From Escarpia spicata (Eukaryota; Annelida; Polychaeta; Sabellida; Siboglinidae): a stretch of 64,000 nt of DNA. Position numbers and translations under genes: made by a program. The DNA is taken from assembly GCA_963995525.1 (NCBI GenBank), contig OZ023211.1:1677384-1741383 (forward strand). The letters are read 5' to 3'. Under the pieces are notes generated by a model. That model saw nothing but the letters and a program-made list of their open reading frames with translations, was not told the origin of the DNA and did not search any database. Positions 49,831 through 64,000 of this stretch are shown here, piece after piece; the stretch's first letter is position 1; each line of letters begins with the position of its first letter.

Positions 49831-50999
49831 TAGCATATGCTAATGCTTACGCTAAAGTAGTCACATAGGACTAGGAGCCAGTTCATAACTTCATATGTAA
49901 TACCATATGCTAATGCTTACGCTACAGTAGTCACGTAGGAGCCAGTTCATAACTTCATGTGTAATATCATATGCTAATGCTTACGCTACAGTAGTCACAT
50001 AGGAGCCAGTTCATAACTTCATATGTAATATCATATGCTAATGCTTACGCTACAGTAGTCGCATAGGACTAGGAGCCAGTTCATAACTTCATATGTAATA
50101 TCATATGCTAATGCTTACGCTACAGTAGTCACGTAGGAGCCAGTTCATAATTTCACATGTAATATCATATGCTAATGCTTACGCTACAGTAGTCACATAG
50201 GAGCCAGTTCATAACTTCATATGTAATATAATATGCTAATGCTTACGCTACAGTAGTCACATAGGAGCCAGTTCATAACTTCATATGTAATATAATATGC
50301 TAATGCTTACGCTACAGTAGTCACATAGGAGCCAGTTCACAATTTCATATGTAATATCATATGCTAAAGCTTACGCTACAGTAGTCGCATAGGACTAGGA
50401 GCCAGTTCATAACTTCATATGTAATATCATATGCTAATGCTTACGCTACAGTAGTCACGTAGGAGCCAGTTCATAATTTCACATGTAATATCATATGCTA
50501 ATACTTACGCTACAGTAGTCACATAGGAGCCAGTTCATAACTTCATATGTAATATCATATGCTAATGCTTACGCTACAGTAGTCACGTAGGAGCCAGTTC
50601 ATAACTTCATATGTAATATCATATGCTAATGCTTACGCTACAGTAGTCACGTAGGAGCCAGTTCATAACTTCATATGTAATATCATATGCTAATGCTTAC
50701 GCTACAGTAGTCACATAGGAGCCAGTTCATAACTTCATATGTAATATCATATGCTAATGCTTACGCTACAGTAGTCACGTAGGAGCCAGTTCATAACTTC
50801 ATATATAATATCATATGCTAATGCTTACGCTACAGTAGTCACATAGGAGCCAGTTCATAACTTCATATGTAATATCATATGCTAATGCTTACGCTACAGT
50901 AGTCACGTAGGAGCCAGTTCATAACTTCATATGTAATATCATATGCTAATGCTTACGCTACAGTAGTCACATAGGAGTCAGTTCATAACTTCATATGTA
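49831..50999 (+). repeat. 64/70-bp satellite-like array, 18 copies, in the Six1/2 intron
   Basis: Eighteen units begin at CATATGCTAATGC near 49834, 49904, 49968, 50032, 50102, 50166, 50230, 50294, 50358, 50428, 50492, 50556, 50620, 50684, 50748, 50812, 50876 and 50940. Most are 64 bp; the first, fourth and ninth are 70 bp because of an extra CTAGGA-type hexamer (ATAGGACTAGGAGCC versus ATAGGAGCC). Second-level variants include CACGTAGG versus CACATAGG and ATTTCACATG. Each unit carries ATGCTAAT, one base from the POU octamer ATGCAAAT. Confidence 0.97.
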
Positions 51000-51367
51000 C
51001 ATTTCAATATCATGCTTAGGACGGTTGACGTCGGAACAACGCATATTTCGACAACCCAGATTGTAACTAATATTTTTATGATATATATATATATATATAC
51101 TGGCTGTACGTCATAAAATATATTCAATGTTAGCACACATTCAAATGCTGAGAGAAATAGTAATTTGTTATGTGTTCATAATAAATTAAATAATACGTGC
51201 CTAATTTAATTACAACTGTATTCTGATTTATATTTTATAAAGGTTGATCTTATCATATAGTGTACAGATATCACTATCTTAATCTTGCAAAATAAAAGTA
51301 GATTATGTCATACTGCCATATTTTGTTAGCGTTTCGCCTTGTTGACGCTGGACAAGAAGTTATTCAC

Positions 51368-51368
<1 letters not shown>

Positions 51369-51457
<89 letters not shown>
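51369..51457. repeat. (AT)n microsatellite
   Basis: About 89 bp of AT with one ATGTAT variant, inside the Six1/2 intron. Confidence 0.97.
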
Positions 51458-51460
<3 letters not shown>

Positions 51461-51689
51461 GGCTTAATTACAGGATTTATAAATTAAACTACCGGGAGTA
51501 TATCAGTATTTTGTATAATATTATACCCACGAAGGCCCACAGTCCATAGCCGTATAAAATAAAAATTCATATTTAGTGCCAACATTTATTTTAAATAATA
51601 CCAGCTGTCGCTGTCTGGCTGTCTCTTCCAGAAAGGGTTTTAAATAATCTTAGTAACCCACTAATCCGTCCAGCGACGACGATTCCATT

Positions 51690-51715
51690 TAATTATCACA
51701 GCTCTGTGGTAATTA
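51690..51715. promoter_or_regulatory. Palindrome with homeodomain cores at both ends
   Basis: TAATTATCACAG-CT-CTGTGGTAATTA is a 26-bp palindrome with a single mismatched pair. TAATTA is the classic homeodomain core, present at both ends (51690-51695 and 51710-51715). The following 190 bp are unusually GC-rich for the intron and contain AAGATGGCGCC, a YY1-like motif, at about 51808. A cis-regulatory element of Six1/2 is an inference. Confidence 0.4.
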
Positions 51716-51968
51716 GCCAACCTAGCTGATTCGTTGCGCGGCGGGTGACGCCATTTGCAAGAACAACGCCTGACGAGATAACGCCGACGTTTTATTGTTA
51801 GTCAAAACAAGATGGCGCCGCGGGTGACGACTGGCGCGAAACGGGCATGTCCATCGCGGTTAAAGACTGCTCCCACGCCGAGCTCGCTGATAGATTAATT
51901 ACAGTTTACTAATGACATAGTTGTATGTGAGCGGGTGTATGTGCATGTGCGCGTGCGTGCGTGGGTGC

Positions 51969-52118
<150 letters not shown>

Positions 52119-54564
52119 ACGCATGTGTATGTTCGAGCATGCGTACGCTCACTCATGCATGGGCCTATTTAGACTTTGAACGCGCCAATGTAATAAATAA
52201 AAATACACACGTATACATATAGATATGCATCTCATCAAACAGAAATAATTTAGTCGTCACAAGAGATATTATATTTGTACTCTTTTATCTTATACGGGAG
52301 ATAACTTTATATTGCATGCTTATCGCGATAATCGGTGTTCGATTCGCAGACTTCGTCACCCATCCTGGCTCCGTATCAGATTCATGCCTGTATCGTTCAT
52401 CAGATAGCCACAAATTCGACAATGCCGCTGTCAACGCCATTACACATTTGGTCGGCACCATCAACAACAAGTCGACGAGTTAGCGCATCGGTTTCATGTA
52501 TCCGCTCTTTCAAGCAGACACGATCACGTTACAATATCGCGTAGTTGTTCGCTGTTGTATTGTATAGAATTGTTGTGTTGCAGGGTTAATCTGCCCTCAT
52601 TGCGCAATCGTAGTCTTTGTCAGGGTAACTTATAATTTTCTGCAATATGTCGTCATCGCAAACAGAAACAGGAAGCTTAGCTGTTTGTTGGAACTTTGAG
52701 AAAACCGGATGCTAGATCTTAGGCAGCTGTGACGCATTTGTGAGAGTACAAACTGTCGCTAAGTGCGTCTTATCGGGTACACGTGTTTAGTTGATAATGT
52801 CGAATGAATCATGAATGTATTATTAACGCACCCGGAAGATGTATCTGCGAAATGTATACGTAATGAGTTGTCAACGTTTACCCGACATTGGTCTTAACGA
52901 CGTGGTTGTCGACATACTTGCCGTTTTTTTTAACTAGATTTCGAATATTTACAATTAAACGGAACTTTTTGGCAACAGCTGGTTCAATGTTGCCTTAATC
53001 AAATCAATTTTGTCGCTCGCCTCACACTTGCATTTTTTGCGAAATTTAAACCTATACCTAATATCTGAGACGAAATGAGAGCTCACGTGTACCCATTTAT
53101 TATGTAGTTTATAAGAAATAATCAAACAAAGTATGACACTATTTTTCACCGCTGAAAATATGGTTAATTGTTCGGCTGTATATAATATTATATAAGGCTG
53201 TTCACAGTTTTGCAAGTGTAAAGATCGGAGTCAGTTGTGTCATTAAACCAACTGGGTCAAATGTTTAGATTACATAATTAGTGCTTGTTTAATGTCGAGT
53301 GCTTTATTCTCGATATCTTAATAGCTGTTTAATATTAACCACGCTAATTGTGAGGTCATGTTAACATATTTACACGTTTAATGTGTTTGATTATATTGTG
53401 TTGTGATATTTTAGGTAGTTTAACTTGATTGGTTACTTGAAGTGAACAGTAGATGGCGTCGTCGTATACACTGTGTGTATGGATATATATGGACACAACC
53501 ATTCAGTCGAACAGAAGTTTGTAAATTATACACGTTTCTGTGGCGATTTATTTATTCTTAGCCTATGCATTTATGTGATAAAAGTGACGTAGAACTTTGT
53601 TTACGTAACTGGATCATGAAATACGCAAACACCTTAGTGATCTTAGATATAGTAATATAATCGGTTGTAACTAGCAACATGTTGTCGAAGTCCAAAAGTA
53701 CGGTAGCACTATATGTCAAGTTGCTGTCTATAATAGTTGTACGCTCTCCGTTGTGCGTATGTTATCCGACCCGAAAACCGAGAGCGAGACGAAAGAGAGA
53801 CGAAGTTGGTTATCATACGGAATGAACAACAAGAAGTCGACCCAGTGCACGCGGACTTGTCTGGCTTTGTAAACCTCGCACGCGTGCGCCGAAAGGCACG
53901 CGAAACCCATCCAGTGAATAGACCGACAAGTCTGGCATTTGGTGCGAACATGTGTACCGGGCGAACGGGGTTATAAATCACGACGATATGCAAAGTGCGC
54001 GCGGTCTCTCTCGCGATTTGCAAGTGCTTCGTTAACTACCCCGGTGTTTTCGCACCCTGTATTCGCGGCGTATGCAGTGTGGTCGAATCTCGAAATAAGG
54101 GCAAAAACGCTGTCGACTACTCGCCACGCGTTGATACACGGCTCGGAGTGTGTCGCCACTTTGATCACGGCATATCCCGTAGTTTGACCGACGTCGAGAT
54201 TCCATACAGGCGCCATTCTCGAGCAAAGGACTGGCGCCGATATCAACACTTGGCGGCCGAAGGTCGGGCTGCACAACGGGCAGTTTTCCGCGTGAACCAA
54301 GACTGGGCACGGCAATGTTCCGGCGAAGGAACTTCCTTAGACAAAGGCCGGGAAACAGCCGTTCTGCCGGGTCAAATATAAGTTAGCAACGACTGCACGG
54401 CTACTCTCTCGGGGTGGGAACGTGAGAGGCGAACTAAAATAAACCATCGAAACCCGAGCTAATATAAACATGGCTGGCGCTCTGAGCCGCGCGCGGACAC
54501 CGTCAATACGGAAATACCCGCTACTGGACACTTTGTGGACTTAACGCTAACAACGACCGACACT

Positions 54565-54950
54565 TGTGGAAGTAGAGTGGTCAGTCGACCAGCACAAGGA
54601 CAACGTCACACGGTCACACTGGACAGTAGCGGTCAGTCGACCAGCACACGGACAACGTCAACCTGGACAGTAGCAGTGGGAGGCATGTCGATACACAAGG
54701 ACCTAGTGGCGGCTCGCAGTGTGTGTTGAGGCCGTGTACGTGTGTATTGTGGTTGTGTACGTGTGTATTTTAGCCGTGTACGTATGTATTGCGGCTATGT
54801 GCGTGTGTATTGTGGCTGTGTACGTGTATTGTGGCTGTGTTCGTGTGTATTGTGGTGTGGATGTGTACGTGTGTATTGTGGTTGTATACGTGTGTATTGT
54901 GGCTATTGTTCGTGTGTATTGTGGGTGTTGTTATTCGTGCGTACTGTTGT
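54565..54950 (+). repeat. Two-copy duplication followed by a 21-bp minisatellite
   Basis: A segment with GGTCAGTCGACCAGCACA, GGACAACGTCA and CTGGACAGTAGC occurs twice (about 54579-54632 and 54631-54678). From 54727 to about 54945 there are roughly ten units of about 21 bp of the form GTGTACGTGTGTATTGTGGC. Both lie in the Six1/2 intron. Confidence 0.8.
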
Positions 54951-56750
54951 ACTCTAATTGTTGATCATCTGAATCGTTGCTACTGTTGGAATCGTCGTTC
55001 GCGTTGTGAATTTAATAAACCTATAAATATGTGTACTTAACATGATCACGCAACATCGAATGTGGCATCTGTGCTAGCGAACGTTAAGTAGTTACACGTG
55101 TAGCTACCCCAGATCGCTTAGTAACTCGTAGATGCACGAGAGAAGGTGCAGATACTGCGCCCGTAGCGAGCCTCCCTCCGTCCTACCAGTGTACATCTGT
55201 ACGCCAGGAGCACGCGACAACTGTTGCACCGTTTCGGTTCATTAACTGCCGTCTGTTACGTGCCATCGTAATTGGAAATCGTGCGCACAGCTAATTAGAT
55301 CATACATGACCAGTTGAACGGCATTCAATGGCCTGGCAGCCTCGGCGTGTGTCTGTATCGTACGGGCTTCACCAAGATGTTCGTTAGTATGCTGGCTATT
55401 TGAGTGCATGTTATGATAGTAGTATGATAGTATGATAGTATGTTTTGTTTATGATAAGACGATGTTTATAAGAACTGAAAAATGATCAGAAGTTGAACAT
55501 ATATAATTCTGCAGGTGTTTGCGTGTGTGCGTATTTGCATGCGCGCGTGCGCGTGTGCGTGCGAATATTCGTGCGTGCCAGTATGCATGCGAGTATGTAT
55601 GTGTGTTCGAGCGTTCGTGTGCGTGTATGCACGCATACGCTGCGTATAGGTAAGCGTGAGATTGTTTACAGGTGTATCTCAGAAGGCAATAATGGTTCCA
55701 CAAAGAACAGCTGAGTCTACCGCATTAATGAGTATGGATAGTTTCAATTAGAGTGCAGCTATTTAAGGAGCAGTGATCCATTCACTCAGCTTCCGTCATC
55801 TACATACGTACACGTCTAGACAGCGCCGCTTGGAACAGCCTAGAGCGGTGGCGTTTGAAGTGCAACGAAGTGAGATCGTTTCCATTACTCTAGGTGTGAA
55901 CGGCAACGAGAGTTGTTGGTCCAATCTGAGCCGCGATCAACTCGGCCGATGCGTCGGCGGGAGTCCCACGTCCTGGGGCAAGTTGTGACAGACAACAACG
56001 CACGCTATGAGCGGAATCGTCATTTAATTGTCAGTTTAATTGCGCCAATTATAACCATCGACTGCTTGACGTAACTGGATTATTGAATCAACTTCAAAGT
56101 GACAAAAACTCGTGTTTAAAACGCGCCCAACAGTTCGCGTGAAACCGCGTGTAAAGTCGCTGTCATTGAATAAGTGGCAGTTACCGGCTTGTTGTGGCAT
56201 AGCGGTTTGTTTGAACCACTATAAATGGCAAGTTTAATTGTCGAAGTTGTTATGATCTAAATAATGAATACTGTCATGTTAATTCGCGCGCAAGATGTAG
56301 GCCCTACTTACTTGTAATAAGCATGACTTCAACTACGAATTCAAGTATTATATTAAGTATTAACTAAATTACAAATTGATGCTCACGCGCGTTCAATGTC
56401 GCATTGTCCCGAGAGAACAAAGCAATCGATACCAGCCATATTCTATAAATGTGGTACTACGCAGTTTTCTCCTCGTCCGCTATGTCTATCGCTGAAATTT
56501 GTTGGCCAAGTATATGGACCGACACAAAGCGAGGGTCAAATGAAAGGTTCGAAGATGTCTGCACGGTCGTAACTCGGCTGATTTAACGCCGGCATGGGAG
56601 GTAGGTGTGCAGTCGCGTCGTAATGTTCTCGTATTGTGACTATAGCAAAGCACGATGACAAGAAACGCGATCCGACGACGACAGCGTTCCTAGCAACGTG
56701 TGAGATTCACGCGTCACAGAGCATTAATCTCGCGCGACAGCGATGGTATA

Positions 56751-56960
<210 letters not shown>

Positions 56961-58487
56961 GTAATCCATCTGACAGGTTTTGTCATACATTTGCAGTGTT
57001 GTTAATTCGATGGTTTTTGTTTAATTTCACTTGCTACCTGCATTGTGTAAACGGATCGTTTTATAAGGTCGTTGTGCTGCGCCCGCGGCGCGTTGACAGA
57101 TCGCGTAATTTAATTTGTTCGCTTTAAAGATCGCTTTCTCGCTGGCCACATGATATATTTGGCGAGGACGTCTTTGATGTGCGGCGTCTTTGACGACGGA
57201 CGCTGGACGCTCGGTGTTGCTTCTTCCTGCCTTGATTTGTCGTCGCGTTTTTTTTTTGTAGTTGTGTTTGTGCGCCAACTGTTAGCAGCCGTTTGATTAA
57301 CTGAGGAACGATTTGTTTGTGGTTGTTTGATTAGCGAGACAATTAATACGGAGGAGACACGTAGTTTGTCTGCGTCTACGCGTCGAACTGTATCGGATGT
57401 CAATCGTTCGTGAAGACTCCGTATCGCTTACCGTCTCTCACCGATGAGCCGGATTGGTTTACATGTGGACTTTCCGGGCGTTCTGCGTCATTTCCATTGC
57501 TCATTGATTCGTCGAATCGCCGCTTCATTTGTCATTGATTTGTCATTTGTCGTGTCATTTGTCTGCGCGTAGCTTGGATGTTGCGCGCGACAAGGAGGCG
57601 ATGGCCGCCGGATGTCGATCGTCGTTTGTCTGCTCGTGATGTGATGTATCGTTTGTCACCCGAGTGCTCGGCGTGCAGCGGTGATGCGTCGACGGGGATG
57701 TCGAGGTAGCGCATAATACGTTGTGAAATTTGACACAAGGTAATCGATCTAGCAAGCCGTATCACCGCCGTGGGCTCCCGGTGAAAATAAACCATTACTT
57801 GGAGGAATGTGAGTATCGTGATACAGTATGGAAGGTGATTGCGTGCAGGGCAGCGTGGTTCCTGGTCGGCGTGCTATGACAGTCCGCGGAACGATCTAAA
57901 AGTAGGCTTAAGTTCATTGTTTCGACGATATGTAATAACGCGTATACACGCATGTTTGCAACAAGTTGCGGGGTTACGCGGAGAAGAACGCGGGACACGT
58001 GAAGACAGCGTCAAACACACAACCAACGTTGACAACGTGACTCCCTATTGCTTGGGCTAGGATGCGGGGACAGTTCCGCCCGACGAAGGCGCCCTGTTAG
58101 TCCGAGGGTACGAGGAGGGACGTCGACATGCCGACGATTGCGTGTCTGCCGGTGGGCGGGCGGAAGACCGAGGTCGACCTCACCCGCCGGGCACAGCGGC
58201 CGTCGACTCCGGGCCAAGGGCACGCCCGAGCCGCTCAACGTCAACGGACCGATGCCGCCAATATCTACCTACCAACTCCATACTTATGCAACAGCTTTAG
58301 GTTTACATGCGTGTTTTTGTCGCTGCTTTCTTTCTTATATGCGAAAATCTCCCTAAAGGATTCCAGAATTGCCGTCACGAAATGAACCACGACTCTATCC
58401 ACAACACAGATTGCTGTATCCTGCTTCTATGGTAACTACACAGCATTGCTACGGCCACATGAGCTGTGTGGGTTGTTTACATCCAGA

Positions 58488-58835
<348 letters not shown>

Positions 58836-58897
58836 CCGACCATATAATAGCAATTTTCCCCCGACAAACAGCGCAGCAAGCCTAGTCGTAGACGAGC

Positions 58898-58960
58898 CTC
58901 TAGTAAGAGGTCGGCGTCAGGGGTATCCCGTGGCGAGGTCCGCGTCAGGGGTATCCCGCG
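58898..58960 (+). repeat. Two-copy tandem duplication of about 28 bp
   Basis: GCGTCAGGGGTATCCCG occurs twice, preceded in each copy by AGGTC. Simple local duplication in a GC-rich part of the intron. Confidence 0.8.
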
Positions 58961-60260
58961 GCTCGCATAGTTCCTGATTACGCCCGTCAGCGTTGCGATG
59001 AAAACGCCGGCTCGTCCGGGGCCTGCTCCGACATCAGGAGTCAATCAGCGGCGCGCGCTCTCGAGTGCGAGGGCGGCCGTGCCGAGGCCGTGCCAGCGAG
59101 TCGCCTGGTACCTCACCCGGGCCTGCCGTGTAGCCGTCAACGGCCGCTGATTCCAGCACGGCTGGTGGTGTTTGTTGATAAACGCCGCTACAGAACGTCG
59201 GCGCGTTGATGAGGCTGGGACTTCGCACGCCTCGCTGCCCTCTCAACAATCGCTGCGAGATTCTCGCGATTAAAAGTTAAAGTTTACGCCAAATGGGCCG
59301 TGCTGATATCTGTTGCAGATTTGTACTCAGCCGCCTGTTGCGAGGTACTGGCGATGTTATACGTCGGACGAAGTAGCGACGGCCATGACGGAACAACGGA
59401 TCTGTGAACAACTAAAATACAAATGGCTTTTCCCCTAACCGACATATTAATGTGGCACTTGTATCAGTCAGATTTTGTCGTGATTGATCGAGCGCTTTGT
59501 TAATCTAAAAGTGCTCACTGCATTGGTAATAAAGCAGAGGTCGACATTTAGTGGCTTCGTTTGAAACGTACACAGTCTAACGTTCATTGTGTAACGTACA
59601 ACCCAGTCAGATTGACAGGCGTGCGGTCTGTATAATTTCCGTACGAGATACGTCGTGGCATTGAGCAAAACTCCACCTCGTTGTTTATTTCTGATTATAT
59701 GTTCACATTATGTTTACATGGTACGTGTGAAGCTTCATTTACTCCCGCAAATACATCGTTGTTTGATTAATGCTGTGTGCACCTATTTAGGCTAACAACT
59801 TTTGCAACAATGTTACTGCGCAGTATATTTCGATGTGTTATGCTATTAGCCTGCCATCGCAGTAAAATATAGTCTAACGTTATCAGAACGTTGAATACAA
59901 TGGTCCATTATGGATCGATGCATACAAATTAGATACAGGCTAACAATGCCTGGTAAAATAGTTAACACTGGTAACTCGAGAATGGAAATACTGCTCTTCA
60001 TTCCCACATATAACTTCAGAGTAAATTACACAATTCCGTTATGACATCGGTAAGTTAGTACAGCATTCGTTGTACGTTTAAATATAAAGAAGACTGAAGA
60101 CAAAAGAAAAGAACAAGCTGGCATATTATGTAAATCTCCCCAGAGATAACCTAGCCAAGTCGCAAATAATCTACATAATTATCTGCTAATAATGTAAACA
60201 CAAGTATCGTTATTCAAGCATAACATCATATTTATTGCCCCTCAATGCCTGGGAGCCCAT

Positions 60261-61464
60261 TTATAATATTAGTAAGTATGTAAACAATATCACCCGTCAC
60301 AGCCCCGATTAGAACTGTTATAATATTCGTAAGTATGTAAACAATATCACCCGTCACAGCCCCGATTAGAACATTTGTAATATTCATAAGTATGTAAACA
60401 ATATCACCCGTCACAGCCCCGATTAGAACATTTGTAATATTCATAAGTATGTAAAAATATCACCCGTCACAGCCCCGATTAGAACATTTGTAATATTCAT
60501 AAGTATGTAAACAATATCACCCGTCACAGCCCCGGTTAGAACATTTGTAATATTCATAAGTATGTAAACAATATCACCCATCACAGCCCCGATTAGAACA
60601 TTTGTAATATTCATAAGTATGTAAACAATATCACCCGTCACAGCCCCGGTTAGAACATTTGTAATATTCATAAATATGTAAACAATATCACCCGTCACAG
60701 CCCCGGTTAGAACATTTGTAATATTAATAAGTATGTAAATAATATCACCCATCACAGCCCCGATTAGAACATTTGTAATATTCATAAGTATGTAAACAAT
60801 ATCACCCGTCACAACCCCGGTTAGAACATTTGTAATATTCATAAGTATGTAAACAATATCACCCATCACAGCCCCGATTAGAACATTTGTAATATTCATA
60901 AGTATGTAAACAATATCACCCATCACAGCCCCGATTAGAACATTTGTAATATTCATAAGTATGTAAACAATATCACCCGTCACAGCCCCGATTTGAACAT
61001 TTGTAATATTCATAAGTATGTAAACAATATTACCCATCACAGCCCCGATTAGAACATTTGTAATATTCATAAGTATGTAAACAATATCACCCATCACAGC
61101 CCCGATTAGAACATTTGTAATATTCATAAGTATGTAAACAATATCACCCGTCACAGCCCCGATTAGAACATTTGTAATATTCATAAGTATGTAAACAATA
61201 TCACCCGTCACAGCCCCGATTAGAACATTTGTAATATTCATAAGTATGTAAACAATATCACCCATCACAGCCCCGGTTAGAACATTTGTAATATTCATAA
61301 GTATGTAAACAATATCACCCATCACAGCCCCGATTAGAACATTTGTAATATTCATAAGTATGTAAACAATATCACCCGTCACAGCCCCGATTAGAACATT
61401 TGTAATATTCATAAGTATGTAAACAATATCACCCGTCACAGCCCCGGTTAGAACATTTGTAATT
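60261..61464 (-). repeat. 57-bp minisatellite, 21 copies, in the Six1/2 intron
   Basis: Twenty-one units with AATATTCATAAGTATGTAAA and ATCACCCGTCACAGCCCCG landmarks. Variants such as CCATCACAG and CCGGTTAG are scattered. The unit is divisible by three, so the minus strand stays open for 332 codons from 61439 (repeating MNITNVLIGAV and TGDIVYIL), until a one-base deletion at about 60453 breaks the frame. The peptide looks membrane-like only because the repeat happens to encode hydrophobic residues. Being intronic and on the same strand as Six1/2, I judge it non-coding. Confidence 0.95.
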
Positions 61465-63930
<2,466 letters not shown>

Positions 63931-64000
63931 CGCTCGGGCACCGAGCCGCCGAGTCGCGCGCCCATTGGCTGGCGCGGCGACCCGGCTGACATATCGATAT
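63931..64000 (-). other. Possible upstream Six1/2 exon or promoter, cut by the window edge
   Basis: GC-rich 70 bases on the minus strand. In the homeodomain frame they are open but contain no ATG; an out-of-frame ATG lies at 63993. A CCAAT motif (CCAGCCAATGGG) at about 63961-63972 could be a promoter element. Both readings remain open. Confidence 0.35.

Noticed and set aside
53995..54381. 128-codon plus-strand frame in the Six1/2 intron
   Set aside because: Lies in a CpG-rich block where long frames occur by chance on both strands; no domain.

Overview
This is a window of animal nuclear DNA, most likely from a protostome invertebrate and plausibly a lophotrochozoan such as a mollusc. The lineage is inferred from one recognisable protein and from the genome's texture; it cannot be proved from this window. 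The sequence is gene-poor, has CpG-containing GC-rich patches, and is crowded with microsatellites, minisatellites and decayed non-LTR retrotransposons. There is a 200-base assembly gap at 21382-21581.

The one clear host gene is a sine oculis / Six1/2 homeobox gene on the minus strand in the right quarter. Exon A (63070-63704, possibly starting at 63790) encodes the SIX domain and homeodomain. It is spliced in phase 2 across a 15,954-base intron to exon B (46752-47115), which encodes a Pro- and His/Gln-rich tail ending in YQNL. A 140-base upstream intron (63791-63930) with good splice signals suggests another 5' exon running off the right edge. A candidate polyadenylation signal lies at 46394-46399. 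The large intron holds an 18-copy 64/70-bp array, a 21-copy 57-bp array, long (GT)n, (CA)n, (CT)n and (AT)n tracts, and a homeodomain-type palindrome that could be regulatory.

The left three quarters (1-46 kb) contain no confidently recognised host gene. They hold at least three families of dead non-LTR retrotransposons. A CR1/L2/Rex-like family has a minus-strand copy at 16.7-18.3 kb and a longer plus-strand copy at 37.8-41.1 kb with an esterase-type ORF1, endonuclease and reverse transcriptase. A Jockey-like fragment lies at 22.45-23.08 kb (minus). A third type with a YADD motif lies at 25.5-26.4 kb, with a related 3' end at 24.2-24.7 kb. There is also a foldback with 376-bp arms at 28665-29485, a smaller foldback at 31976-32163, and a dispersed non-autonomous repeat at about 2.7, 10.5 and 13.3 kb. 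Tandem arrays with unit lengths of 20, 26, 35, 57, 63 and 64 bp occur, plus a 1.2-kb purine-rich tract at 764-1975.

Promoter-like spots without a confirmed gene are the paired CRE/E-box cluster at 2976-2999, a CRE pair at 20428-20466, a TATA + NRF1-like + ATG + splice-donor arrangement at 22328-22440, and a CRE + ATG + splice donor at 36550-36586. I found no tRNA, rRNA or CRISPR array, and nothing I can defend as a wholly new system. The most distinctive items are the foldback, the tandem arrays inside the Six1/2 intron, and the tandemly expanded segment inside a dead retrotransposon.
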